64,000 nt of DNA. It comes from Shewanella nanhaiensis. Its GTDB lineage: Bacteria > Pseudomonadota > Gammaproteobacteria > Enterobacterales > Shewanellaceae. The stretch covers positions 248,001 through 312,000 of the forward strand of contig NZ_JAHZST010000002.1 of assembly GCF_019457885.1 (NCBI RefSeq). The letters are read 5' to 3'. The notes beneath the pieces are model-generated. The model saw nothing but the letters and a program-made list of their open reading frames with translations, did not search any database and was not told where the DNA came from. Of the stretch, positions 1-8,454 are shown piece after piece; the stretch's first letter is position 1; each line of letters opens with the position of its first letter. Position numbers and translations under genes: made by a program.

Positions 1-163
1 GCCAGTTGCCTGTTTCCACCATCAATCTGGCCATCTCACCATACCTTGCCTCAGTCGTATCCATCAGAGGATAGAGAGAGAGTGATATCAAACGGACTAA
101 TAAAATTATCAACAAGACAACAAAAGAGCATTGAGTTAACGATAATGAACGCTGACTGATCAT
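1..163 (-). CDS. Glycosyltransferase family 39 (ArnT/PMT-like), N-terminal fragment cut by the window edge
   Basis: The reverse strand opens with an ATG at 163 that overlaps the stop of the GT2 gene in an ATGA arrangement, and stays open to the window edge. The visible 54 residues hold one membrane segment (about residues 13-33) followed by the motif PLMDTTEARYGEMARLM. This acidic D..E.RY loop just after the first membrane segment is the hallmark of GT-C transferases of the ArnT/PMT group, which move a sugar from a polyprenyl-phosphate carrier to lipid A, glycan or protein on the periplasmic side. The overlap with the upstream polyprenyl-phosphate glycosyltransferase gene supports a two-step pathway: GT2 loads the carrier, GT39 uses it. 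The acceptor cannot be told from this fragment. Confidence 0.8.
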   Translation of the reverse strand, partial: MISQRSLSLTQCSFVVLLIILLVRLISLSLYPLMDTTEARYGEMARLMVETGNW

Positions 164-1179
164 CCCATAGACTCCAGATAACGGACCTTATCTCCAACCT
201 CATTTTGGCTTCGGCTACGTCTGTGCTCCACCTCGCTGATAAGATAGATAGGCCGCTGCTTTACTTCCATAAACACCCTGCCTAAGTACTCACCAATCAA
301 GCCCAAAGCCAGTAGCTGAACACCAGCAAGCGCCACCTGAACAATCATCAATGAGGGATAGCCCACCACAGTCTCTCCCCATAACATCGTCTTTAAAAGT
401 ACCCAGCCACCATAGGTAAATGCCGATAACGCGGTGAGTATGCCGGCCCAAGTGGCCAAACGCAGAGGCTTAATACTGAAAGAGGTGATGCCATCCATCG
501 CCAATCCGACGAGTTTACTGTAGTTCCATTTCGTCTCTCCTAAATAACGGGGATCACGATCGAACAAGATCTCCGTTTGAGAAAAACCTGGCCAACTCAA
601 TATCCCTTTCATAAATCGATTTCTTTCCGGCAGGGAGTTGATGCAGTCCACAACCTGACGACTGAGCAAGCGAAAGTCCCCTACATTTTCAGGCACAGGA
701 GACTCCGCCATCCCATTTATGATCCGATAAAAAGTGGCAGCAGAAAAACGCTTAAACCAGGACTCACCCAAACGCTTTTTCCGCTTCATATTGACCACAT
801 CAAAGCCAGAACGCCATGCTTCAAGCATCTGTGGGATCAACTCAGGAGGATCTTGAAGATCCGCATCAAGCAAGATCACAGCTAACCCTCTGGCCTGCTC
901 TAAGCCAGCAGTCATCGCCGCCTCTTTGCCAAAGTTTCGACTTAAACGGATACACTGATGCTCGCAGGAGTTAACGGGTAGCTGTTGCAGTAACTCCCAA
1001 GTGTTATCATCACTTCCATCATCGATGAACACAATCTCAGCGGACTCAGGAATACTCGATAGCACTCGACTTAAACGAGCAATAAGAGGGGGAAGTACCT
1101 CCGCCTCATTGTAAACAGGGATGATAATGGAAAGACATATCTGACCATCACTGGGATTAACTGATTTTATCTGCGCCAT
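160..1179 (-). CDS. Glycosyltransferase family 2, polyprenyl-phosphate sugar synthase (DPM1/GtrB/ArnC-like)
   Basis: The N-terminal half is a GT-A domain: LSIIIPVYNEAEVLPPLI, then FIDDGSDD, the RNFGKEAA motif and the metal-binding LLDADLQDPPELI. The C-terminal part has two membrane hairpin segments (about residues 235-260 and 275-300), as in GtrB/ArnC-type enzymes that charge undecaprenyl phosphate with a sugar. A longer TTG start at 1194 is possible, but the ATG at 1179 has a GAAGGTG ribosome site six bases upstream, so I chose it. The stop overlaps the start of the GT39 gene, so the two are very likely co-translated. The sugar is unknown. It is divergent from the two-component system at 1304. 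Confidence 0.85.
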   Translation of the reverse strand: MAQIKSVNPSDGQICLSIIIPVYNEAEVLPPLIARLSRVLSSIPESAEIVFIDDGSDDNTWELLQQLPVNSCEHQCIRLSRNFGKEAAMTAGLEQARGLAVILLDADLQDPPELIPQMLEAWRSGFDVVNMKRKKRLGESWFKRFSAATFYRIINGMAESPVPENVGDFRLLSRQVVDCINSLPERNRFMKGILSWPGFSQTEILFDRDPRYLGETKWNYSKLVGLAMDGITSFSIKPLRLATWAGILTALSAFTYGGWVLLKTMLWGETVVGYPSLMIVQVALAGVQLLALGLIGEYLGRVFMEVKQRPIYLISEVEHRRSRSQNEVGDKVRYLESMG

Positions 1180-1303
1180 GCTGAACACCTTCAAAAATGA
1201 AATCAGAGGTGAACATACAGTTGGCGATGTGAATTTCTTATCGTCGACATTTCTTCTACAAAACTATGTAATAATTGGTATCTACCGTTAAGCAGAGAAA
1301 CAG

Positions 1304-1990
1304 ATGGCATTAACACAACTACTTATTGTCGAAGATAACCCCGATGTTGCAGGTATTCTGGCAGATTTTTTTGAGTCTCAAGGAGCCGTTGTCGATTTTG
1401 CCACCAATGGTGAGCTCGGCTATAAACTCGCACTCGAGGGCAGTTTTGATCTGATTATTTTAGACCTGATGCTGCCCAAGATGGACGGATTAACTGTGGC
1501 TAAGCAACTTAGGCATATGGGCTGCAACACCCCAGTGCTGATGTTAACTGCGCTAGATGATAAACAAGATCTGTTAAAAGGTTTTGCTAGCGGCGCCGAT
1601 GACTATCTAGCCAAGCCTTTCGACTTAGATGTACTCAATGCCAGAGTAACCGCTTTAATCAATAGACATCATGGCAAAGTCGCTCGAGGTGTGCTTAAGT
1701 TTGGCTCACTAGAGCTCGATATCGCAAAACATGAGGTTTACCGTAGCGGTAAAAAACTGGCCCTTACGCCGACCTGCTACCAAATTTTGCACCACCTTAT
1801 GCATAAAGCCCCCAATATCGTGAAGCGAGAGGAGCTTATCGAGGCTTTATGGAGCGATACACCGCCAAGTAATGACATTCTACGTAGCCATATGTATCAA
1901 CTGCGCAACCAGTTAGATAAACCCTTTGATAGCCCGATACTAACCACTGTGCCTAAAATAGGGTTTAAACTTGAATTAACGAGCAACTGA
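1304..1990 (+). CDS. OmpR-family response regulator
   Basis: Residues 1-120 form a receiver domain with the acidic pair E10/D11, phospho-acceptor D54 in LIILDLMLPKMDG, and the conserved lysine in DYLAKPFDLD. Residues 130-225 form a winged-helix DNA-binding domain ending in PKIGFKL, typical of OmpR/PhoB regulators. The stop TGA shares one base with the ATG of the downstream histidine kinase, so the two form an operon. No characteristic target gene lies next to it; the glycosyltransferase pair is divergent and might be a target, but nothing in the sequence shows this. The exact subfamily is not resolvable by eye. Confidence 0.92.
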   Translation: MALTQLLIVEDNPDVAGILADFFESQGAVVDFATNGELGYKLALEGSFDLIILDLMLPKMDGLTVAKQLRHMGCNTPVLMLTALDDKQDLLKGFASGADDYLAKPFDLDVLNARVTALINRHHGKVARGVLKFGSLELDIAKHEVYRSGKKLALTPTCYQILHHLMHKAPNIVKREELIEALWSDTPPSNDILRSHMYQLRNQLDKPFDSPILTTVPKIGFKLELTSN

Positions 1991-3294
1991 TGCCCAGAGC
2001 ACCGAGGAAAAAAAGCTCAGTCAACACCATGACGAGTAAGCTCAGTATCTACTTTGCTTTCATTGCAATTGTCATTGGAGCGACCCTCTTTGTCTTAAGC
2101 CAAGCCATATTGTATTGGCTCGAAGATGAGCTAAATCGCAGAACACTGCAGCAAAATGCAGAAACAGCCATTGTTCAATTTAAGCATCAAGCAAGCTCTC
2201 CGCTTATCATCACTAACAGCACTAAAGCTTACAATCGAATCGAAGACTTACCCCAAAAGTATCACGCCCTAACTCAATATCCACTTGGATTTCTCGATGA
2301 GATCCATGATGCAGGCTTTGAAGATCTCTTTTTTTACCACACTGAGTACACCCATGACGCTAAACGCTATCCGCTACTGCTCATCATGGATGCCGAAAAT
2401 GTAGAGCTCTCCTCCACAGAGTGGCGCAATATCAATCTTGTGTCGATCATCGTTATGCTAGTGCTTTTTGTGCTCTTTGGTTACGCTATCACTAAGCTTG
2501 CTCGCAGGTTGATAACGCCAGTAACCCAACTGAGTCAACAGCTTAAATCTACCGATCCTAAAACCCATTTCTCGGTACCCGATGATTCAGCCACTGAGTT
2601 TACTGAGCTGGCCTCTAGCCTTAACTATTACCGCTCCGAGAACGAACTCCTTATTCGGCAAGAGCAAGCATTTGCCAAATATGCCAGTCATGAATTGAGA
2701 ACGCCATTAACCATCATTCAAGGCGCAACTAAATTGCTTGAACTCGATGGCGATGCCAAGTTTCATTGCAGGCAAAGAGAGAGAATAGCGAAGGCCGCAA
2801 CCGATATGAATCAGACAATTGAAGCGCTATTAAGTCTGGTAAAACATGAGCAGTCAGAGGATGCCAACTACCGGGTGTTTGAGCGAGCCGAAATAGAGCA
2901 GATCATCGAATACCTGCAGCCTTTGGCCGATTCAAAATCAATAACAGTCAAACTTGTTGTGAATGCTGAGCCTAAGCTTCAACCCAGCAGGCCAGTAATG
3001 CGCATGTTACTAAGCAACCTATTGAGTAACGCTATCAACGCCAGCGATCCTGGCTTAATCAGCGTAGAGATAAATAAGAGTGAGATCCGCGTACTCGATC
3101 AAGGTTCAAAGATTAGCGAGCAAACCAAACAGGAGGGGCATGGATTGGGGCTGCTTATCGTCGATGCGCTTTGCCAACGCTACAACTGGCGATTCAGCTT
3201 AGTTTCCCGTGAACCAAATGGCAGCATTGCAAGCTTAAACTTTAACAGTCATCTATACCCAAACAACTTCAAGATGCAGGATTCAGCATCTTGA
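1990..3294 (+). CDS. Sensor histidine kinase
   Basis: Two membrane segments (about residues 18-42 and 150-170) flank a periplasmic sensing region of about 105 residues. A HAMP-like linker follows, then the dimerisation/H-box YASHELRTPLTIIQG with the phospho-accepting H234. The ATPase has the N-box NLLSNAINASD, a G1 region written as VLDQGS, and the G2 loop GHGLGLLIVDAL. It pairs with the response regulator that it overlaps by one base. The last dozen codons (LYPNNFKMQDSAS) lie inside a palindromic repeat that runs from 3254 to 3309, so the natural C-terminus appears to have been replaced by repeat-encoded residues. The signal sensed is unknown. Confidence 0.9.
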   Translation: MPRAPRKKSSVNTMTSKLSIYFAFIAIVIGATLFVLSQAILYWLEDELNRRTLQQNAETAIVQFKHQASSPLIITNSTKAYNRIEDLPQKYHALTQYPLGFLDEIHDAGFEDLFFYHTEYTHDAKRYPLLLIMDAENVELSSTEWRNINLVSIIVMLVLFVLFGYAITKLARRLITPVTQLSQQLKSTDPKTHFSVPDDSATEFTELASSLNYYRSENELLIRQEQAFAKYASHELRTPLTIIQGATKLLELDGDAKFHCRQRERIAKAATDMNQTIEALLSLVKHEQSEDANYRVFERAEIEQIIEYLQPLADSKSITVKLVVNAEPKLQPSRPVMRMLLSNLLSNAINASDPGLISVEINKSEIRVLDQGSKISEQTKQEGHGLGLLIVDALCQRYNWRFSLVSREPNGSIASLNFNSHLYPNNFKMQDSAS

Positions 3295-3309
3295 GGTAGC
3301 TTGGGTATA
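3254..3309. repeat. Short palindromic repeat overlapping the 3' end of the histidine kinase gene
   Basis: The left arm (3254-3277) begins TATACCCAAACAACTT and the right arm (3286-3309) ends GGTAGCTTGGGTATA. The arms pair at 21 of 24 positions around the loop AGGATTCA. The left arm and the AGGATTCA stretch closely match the left end of the 263-bp element at 53521-53783, so this looks like a minimal or internally deleted copy of the same repeat family. It supplies the last codons and the stop of the kinase gene. Confidence 0.8.
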
Positions 3310-3317
3310 TCTTGAAT

Positions 3318-3360
3318 AAAAGCAAAAAAGGCACTCTATACCCATGGGTAAGGTGCCTTT
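3318..3360 (-). terminator. Rho-independent terminator of the decaheme cytochrome gene
   Basis: On the reverse strand AAAGGCACC pairs with AGTGCCTTTT across a loop that itself contains TACCCATGGGTA, and is followed by a T-rich tract (TTTTTTGCTTTTATT). It lies about 57 bases after the cytochrome stop codon. It may also stop transcripts coming from the kinase gene on the other strand, though the T-run there is poor. Confidence 0.75.
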
Positions 3361-3416
3361 GGCTTTGCAGGAAAATAGAGACGTATTTAACCGGCTGGCT
3401 AAATACGTCAATCTAA

Positions 3417-5606
3417 CTAAAGAGTATGACCGTGATGCGCCATAATCTTCTCTGGACTATGACAAGTCGCACATGCTTCCTTGGCATCTTTTGCGTTAGC
3501 TGCATCATTCACATCAACCATATGGTCCGCATCTTTATTAGCGCCGAAGTAACCACCATTACTTCTGATATGAGACATTGCCGCATCAGATAGGTACTTC
3601 TGATGACAGCTCATACAAGCAGCCGCATCAGAGGAAGCGTACCAAGTTTCAACCACTTCACCTACAGCAGGGCTCTGAGTACTTGGTACTGCATGAGCTT
3701 GTCCACCATTACGGCCTAACTCGAAGCCATACTTCAGACCACCATAACCCTCTGTAGCTGAGTGACAAGTGGTACAGTCTGTCTTAAGGATAGTGCCACT
3801 TCCACCGTGACCATTATCATGGCCAGTTGCCTTATGGGCTTTGTACATAAAGCTGGTAGATTTAAGCAGGTCAACACCATTGCTAGCCTGGCCGTTGCCT
3901 TTCAGGCTCTTATCATTGGTATGACACGCAATACAGTTCACACCATTTGAATCATGGTAGAACTCATAGCTGTGACAACCATGACAAGATGCAGTATCAA
4001 CAATCGAGCGACGCTCACCAACAACAGCGGCGCTATCACCTAACACAGTACGGTAAGCTGGGGTTTGCACATAGGCTGGATAGGCATTTTCAGCATCACA
4101 TGCCACGCGCTTATCGCTGCCCTCTTCAAAACAGACCTTAAGTACTGGCAACACTTCAAGTGAACGTGCGGCAATATCAACTGGGAAGTTAATCGTCACT
4201 GCAACACTAACCGTATTATCAGCATTCCAAGTTGCCTTAGTTGGATCTTTTATGTCAACACGACGGCTGCTATAGGGGGCTTGATTGTAATCTGGGTAGT
4301 CTTTCTCAACATCCCAGCTCACCACCATATATGGCTTGCTATAACCTTGCTTATAAACCTCAGCTTCAGAAACCAGTACTCCCTCAGCATCCATAATCTT
4401 CATCTCAAACTCGATAAGATTAGCAGCGCTAATAGTGACATCACTCACCTCAACACTGTACTCTTTGGCAGCTTGATAAGGTTTCTCTCTGTCTGTATGC
4501 ACGGCTGCACTATGGCAATCAGTACAAACGAGTGCAGGGTTCTTATCTGACTTATGTTGAGCCGGAGAGTCGGTGTGACAACCTGTACAAGCGTTGGCAT
4601 TAGCATTCGCTAACCACAGATCTTTATCCGCTAAAGCCTCATCCTGAACGTGACACACGGCACAATCCATAAATGGCTTAGTCGGGAAAGCTGGGTAATC
4701 AAAGGCGTGATCGCCACCATAACCCGCGATGGTGTACGGCATCTTCACAACATTACCTTCTGCGTCTTTGCCTTCACGCTCTGGCCCCATGTGAATGGCA
4801 TGTACCATATGCCCTAACTCAACCGATACGGCATTAGGATCGGTCACAATGCCATTATGACAAGATTGACAGTTCTCAAGATCCAGGCGACGACCACCAT
4901 GAGCCTCTAAACTATCTGGCTGATGACAGGTGTAGCAGGTTTCCAGCGTCACTAGCTCACGCTTCTCTATCCCTTCAATCGAGTTTGTTGCAGGGATCCA
5001 ATCATAATGAGCGTTTTCCGCCAACTCATGACCAGAAGCATACTCAAACTGCATCTCTATCGCGATCCTTTGGGTTAACGCTGGATCAAATACGACCCCT
5101 GCCGCATCAGTCGCTGACACGAGATTGGTTTTAAAGTTGTAGGTATAGGTACCATCTTTGTTATCGACTAAACATTCGCTGCAGTCTTTGATCTTTTCAA
5201 AGCCTTGCTCGAACGTCGTGCCAGTATCGTTGGTGGTTTCGTTTAACAGAGAGATCCACTGCTTTAGTTCACTGCCTGTATTCGTTTCAAGCTGAGCTAA
5301 AGAGAAACGGAAGTCATGGTATTCATTGGTCCCACTTAGACCAAATAATCCCACTCCCTGTTTGTTTTCCAGATCAAAATCAACCGTGATTATGCCTTCT
5401 GCGTATGTCGCATTTGTGATAGTTGCAATCGCTTCATTGGCCATATCGATATGTAAACCGGACGTTCCCGCATCACCATCATTGCCATTACCGCCATTCT
5501 CACCATCACTACCATCTTTTCCATCATCACCCGAACATCCCACTACACCCATAGTCATAGCTGCAGCGAGTACTAACCATATTTTTTTCTTATTTGTTTT
5601 TATCAT
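3417..5606 (-). CDS. OmcA/MtrC-family decaheme c-type cytochrome, outer-membrane lipoprotein
   Basis: A lipoprotein signal ends in the lipobox VVGC (Cys24), followed by a collagen-like glycine/aspartate-rich linker. Ten CXXCH haem motifs fall in two groups of five: CYTCH, CQSCH, CAVCH, CTGCH, CTDCH, then CHGCH, CIACH, CTTCH, CMSCH, CATCH. Beta-rich stretches precede each group, giving the four-domain plan of the OmcA/MtrC/MtrF family, and 729 residues is close to OmcA. Such proteins pass electrons to extracellular acceptors such as metal oxides or flavins on the cell surface. No MtrA- or MtrB-like partner lies nearby, so it stands alone; it presumably relies on a porin-cytochrome complex encoded elsewhere. 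A GGAG ribosome site precedes the ATG, and a terminator follows at 3318-3360. Confidence 0.93.
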   Translation of the reverse strand: MIKTNKKKIWLVLAAAMTMGVVGCSGDDGKDGSDGENGGNGNDGDAGTSGLHIDMANEAIATITNATYAEGIITVDFDLENKQGVGLFGLSGTNEYHDFRFSLAQLETNTGSELKQWISLLNETTNDTGTTFEQGFEKIKDCSECLVDNKDGTYTYNFKTNLVSATDAAGVVFDPALTQRIAIEMQFEYASGHELAENAHYDWIPATNSIEGIEKRELVTLETCYTCHQPDSLEAHGGRRLDLENCQSCHNGIVTDPNAVSVELGHMVHAIHMGPEREGKDAEGNVVKMPYTIAGYGGDHAFDYPAFPTKPFMDCAVCHVQDEALADKDLWLANANANACTGCHTDSPAQHKSDKNPALVCTDCHSAAVHTDREKPYQAAKEYSVEVSDVTISAANLIEFEMKIMDAEGVLVSEAEVYKQGYSKPYMVVSWDVEKDYPDYNQAPYSSRRVDIKDPTKATWNADNTVSVAVTINFPVDIAARSLEVLPVLKVCFEEGSDKRVACDAENAYPAYVQTPAYRTVLGDSAAVVGERRSIVDTASCHGCHSYEFYHDSNGVNCIACHTNDKSLKGNGQASNGVDLLKSTSFMYKAHKATGHDNGHGGSGTILKTDCTTCHSATEGYGGLKYGFELGRNGGQAHAVPSTQSPAVGEVVETWYASSDAAACMSCHQKYLSDAAMSHIRSNGGYFGANKDADHMVDVNDAANAKDAKEACATCHSPEKIMAHHGHTL

Positions 5607-5828
5607 TGCTCATCATCTCCGTGGAGTCGTTCAAATTCAATAAAGTGAACAGTTCAAAAATACCTCAAAAGAGGTATGGTTAATTTGAAGCCTGTCAAAC
5701 TTTTAACAAACAACATCACAAAAGAGCACCTAATTATTACATTAGAAACAACTACTTAATTTGTCATTAATTGAAATGAATAGAGATGAGAGAGAAAATT
5801 TGATTTATAAATTCAGAACTGAAAATAA

Positions 5829-5854
5829 AAACAGCAGCTTATAAGCTGCTGTTT
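5829..5854 (-). terminator. Rho-independent terminator of the FG-GAP repeat gene
   Basis: AACAGCAGCTTATAAGCTGCTGTT is a perfect palindrome. On the reverse strand it is followed by TTTTATTTTC. It sits about 40 bases after the stop of the 5894-7432 gene. The rest of 5607-5893 holds the cytochrome promoter region, in which I see no certain operator. Confidence 0.8.
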
Positions 5855-5893
5855 GATAAGTTTTTAGATATAAAAATATTAACTAACCAGAGA

Positions 5894-7432
5894 TTACTCA
5901 GACAGTACCACCCTAAACTGAGTTAACAATTCGACATCATCCTGACGGCCATATTTAATCAAAATATCATCCTTGCCATCATAATTAAGATCGGCAATCG
6001 ATAGCATATCACCCTCCTCTGGCAGGGTTACTTCCAACTTTTCACCGCGCTTGCCGACTAACTTGCTACTCGACTCTCCTAGGTAAACCCTTAAATTTGC
6101 ATCACCATCAGAGAGCAGCAGATCTTGACGTTTATCGCCATTAAAATCGGCAAGTTTAATCACAGGTTCACCACTCTGACCTGAGGTGAGACTAAAACTC
6201 AGCTCTACCTCCTTGGCCGTATTTGGCTTCTTAGCGTAACGGCCATTGCTGTCCATCTTAAACAGATACACATCCTGATCGATACTGCCAGAGATAAGCG
6301 CCCCAATGATCTGAGAGAGACCGATATCGAAACCAGACACCATCACCTCTAACTTCTCATCATCATCGATATCAATAAACTCAAAACCAGTCAGTGTCCC
6401 CTCAGCATGGATCACGCTATTAGGCTCAATTGGAAAGCTTAATTTGCCCTCATTGTTTTCGCCGAGAAATATCTCGTAATCATTCACCCTATCGAGCACT
6501 CCTGAGCTTTTGGTATACCTGAGCACCAGATCTGTGATCCCATCATGATCAATGTCTCGGATCTCCTCCACTTTACGGTAAACCAGTGAGCTTTGATCTG
6601 GCTGATCCCCAAAAGCATCTCGCTTAAGCCACCAGTCAACACCGCTGATCGCCTGTCTCATTGGGTGATAATTTGGGGTCTTCTTAAAGCCTCCCTCATC
6701 GGTCTGAAAATAGCTCTCCAGCTCACCTTCACCAATTTTAACGATATCCTTTCGGCCATCTAAATTCATATCAGCCAAATATATTTTAGACTCGGTATAG
6801 TTCACACTCTTCTTATACACATTGACAAAAGGCTTTATCGGTAGGGTTTGACGAGTAAAACCGCCCGCCTCCTGAGCTAGCAATAGTGTAATATCGGTAA
6901 AGTTAGTGATAACAATATCCGCCCGCTTATCGCCATTAAGATCCCTGACAAAATCGCCTCGACTAATGTAATCGGCGCGGGATTTTAACGTCATAGAATC
7001 AATATCGGAGATCACCTTAAAAGGTGCCGTTTTGTCTGCCGGCATAAACTGCACTAAGTGCTCGCTGGATTGAAAATAGAGCTGCTGTTGCCCCTCTCCT
7101 TCACTGATATCAAAACTGTGAAAAGAGACCGGCAATAGCACTTTTTGGGCTAGGCTATACCTCATTGAATCAGGGGTTAGGCTAAATACCCCAAGCCACC
7201 GCTGTTTACTGTCATCGACCCCCAGCGCAACTAACTCCTTACCAGCATCGGGTAGAAGATCGACAGGCAAAAGTGTGTGAGTCAATTCAAAAGGCGCTTG
7301 AATAGCTTGGTTTTTAAATGATAAATCCAAACTGTTGCCTGCCGATAGCGCGTTAAATGAATAACTAACCACGCCTACTGCACTGGTGAACATCAAAGCT
7401 AAGCGAGTGAATTTTCTTGTTATATTTACCAT
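5894..7432 (-). CDS. Secreted FG-GAP/VCBS repeat-containing protein
   Basis: A signal peptide (about residues 1-30, ending near ALSAG) precedes a 480-residue body carrying at least six acidic repeat motifs of the form DxNxDGxxDhhh: DLNGDKRADIVI, DMNLDGRKDIVK, DIDHDGITDLVL, DIDDDEKLEVMV, DFNGDKRQDLLL and DLNYDGKDDILI. These are FG-GAP/VCBS beta-propeller blades that usually bind calcium and serve adhesion, scaffolding or enzyme support in the periplasm or outside the cell. No catalytic domain is evident. It reads in the same direction as the cytochrome gene but is separated from it by its own terminator, so it is probably a separate unit. Confidence 0.85.
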   Translation of the reverse strand: MVNITRKFTRLALMFTSAVGVVSYSFNALSAGNSLDLSFKNQAIQAPFELTHTLLPVDLLPDAGKELVALGVDDSKQRWLGVFSLTPDSMRYSLAQKVLLPVSFHSFDISEGEGQQQLYFQSSEHLVQFMPADKTAPFKVISDIDSMTLKSRADYISRGDFVRDLNGDKRADIVITNFTDITLLLAQEAGGFTRQTLPIKPFVNVYKKSVNYTESKIYLADMNLDGRKDIVKIGEGELESYFQTDEGGFKKTPNYHPMRQAISGVDWWLKRDAFGDQPDQSSLVYRKVEEIRDIDHDGITDLVLRYTKSSGVLDRVNDYEIFLGENNEGKLSFPIEPNSVIHAEGTLTGFEFIDIDDDEKLEVMVSGFDIGLSQIIGALISGSIDQDVYLFKMDSNGRYAKKPNTAKEVELSFSLTSGQSGEPVIKLADFNGDKRQDLLLSDGDANLRVYLGESSSKLVGKRGEKLEVTLPEEGDMLSIADLNYDGKDDILIKYGRQDDVELLTQFRVVLSE

Positions 7433-7591
7433 CTACACCGAACTCCCTTAAGGCGAATGCTAATTGTTATATCTTTGTGATTTTTCGCTCCTCTAATCTA
7501 TCGACTCTAGGATAAAAAGAAAGTTCATAGTTACCCCCTGTTACAAACTAAGGCGATTAGACATAATAGCGACTCTGTATACTGATTGGTA

Positions 7592-8275
7592 TTATTTCCA
7601 CGCTCGAGTCATCTCACGACGCCCCAATGCACCGGGATAAGCTTTAACGGTAAAGCCGGAAGCTTTCAAATTTCGTTTAAACTGACCATTCGCACAATAG
7701 GAGACCAACATGGCTTGCTCCTGCATCATAGGAAAAAGTCGATCAAAGTTATCTTGTTGCCAAAGCTCAGGCTGCTTACTGGGCGCAAAGCCGTCGTAAT
7801 AAACTAAGTTGATGCTGTTTGCAGCAGAAGTAAACGCCTGTAACTTCCCGTGTACCTTGTGCAGCATAAAACCTGGCATGATCTCCACATCACAGTCCCA
7901 AGGGGCCTGATGCAGCTTATCAAATAGCGCGGCAATCTCGGGCGTAAAACCAGCTTTATAGTTAAGCTGTTCCACCAGCTCCATGGGGATAGGGTAAGCT
8001 TCAATACTGGTAAAGCGTATTGGACGTTCAATTCTGCCCGTTTTGGCTAATGCGCTTTTTAGCGTCAGAATGGCATTCATGCCAGTTCCAAAGCCAAGCT
8101 CTAATATATTTACCTCTTCGAAATCAGCAGATAACTGTTCAAACCCTGCTTGTATATACACGTATTCAGACTCACTCATGGCCCCATTATGGGCATGATA
8201 ACTATCATCAAAAAGTGAGCTCATCAGAGTATGTGAACCATCTTTAGTCATCTTAACTTCAATCTTATTTATCAC
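7592..8275 (-). CDS. mnmD: MnmD-like tRNA 5-aminomethyl-2-thiouridine methyltransferase (MnmC N-terminal domain, stand-alone)
   Basis: The protein carries the DGSHTL start motif, YHAHNGAMSESEYV, the SAM-binding ELGFGTGMN (residues 59-67) and YYDGFAPSKQPELW, all typical of the methyltransferase half of MnmC. This activity makes mnm5(s2)U34 in the wobble position of some tRNAs. It ends with RREMTRAWK, so the FAD-dependent oxidase half of bifunctional MnmC is absent. The start appears to be GTG at 8275; the ATG at 8251 would remove the first beta strand. It is a single-gene unit. Whether the same genome also has a full MnmC cannot be seen here. Confidence 0.82.
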   Translation of the reverse strand: MINKIEVKMTKDGSHTLMSSLFDDSYHAHNGAMSESEYVYIQAGFEQLSADFEEVNILELGFGTGMNAILTLKSALAKTGRIERPIRFTSIEAYPIPMELVEQLNYKAGFTPEIAALFDKLHQAPWDCDVEIMPGFMLHKVHGKLQAFTSAANSINLVYYDGFAPSKQPELWQQDNFDRLFPMMQEQAMLVSYCANGQFKRNLKASGFTVKAYPGALGRREMTRAWK

Positions 8276-8454
8276 TTCATAACCTCAAACAGTCACAGCT
8301 TTATATGCGGCATTCATGTTAATGAAGCAAATTATACTGAAAATGCCACCTAAGGATAAAGAGATACACAATATTGTATTAAGCGATGCCATAGGCCCTC
8401 AAACCAAGGTATAGTTCACAAAAACATTAAAAACGTGACGTAAAAGGATGTTCC

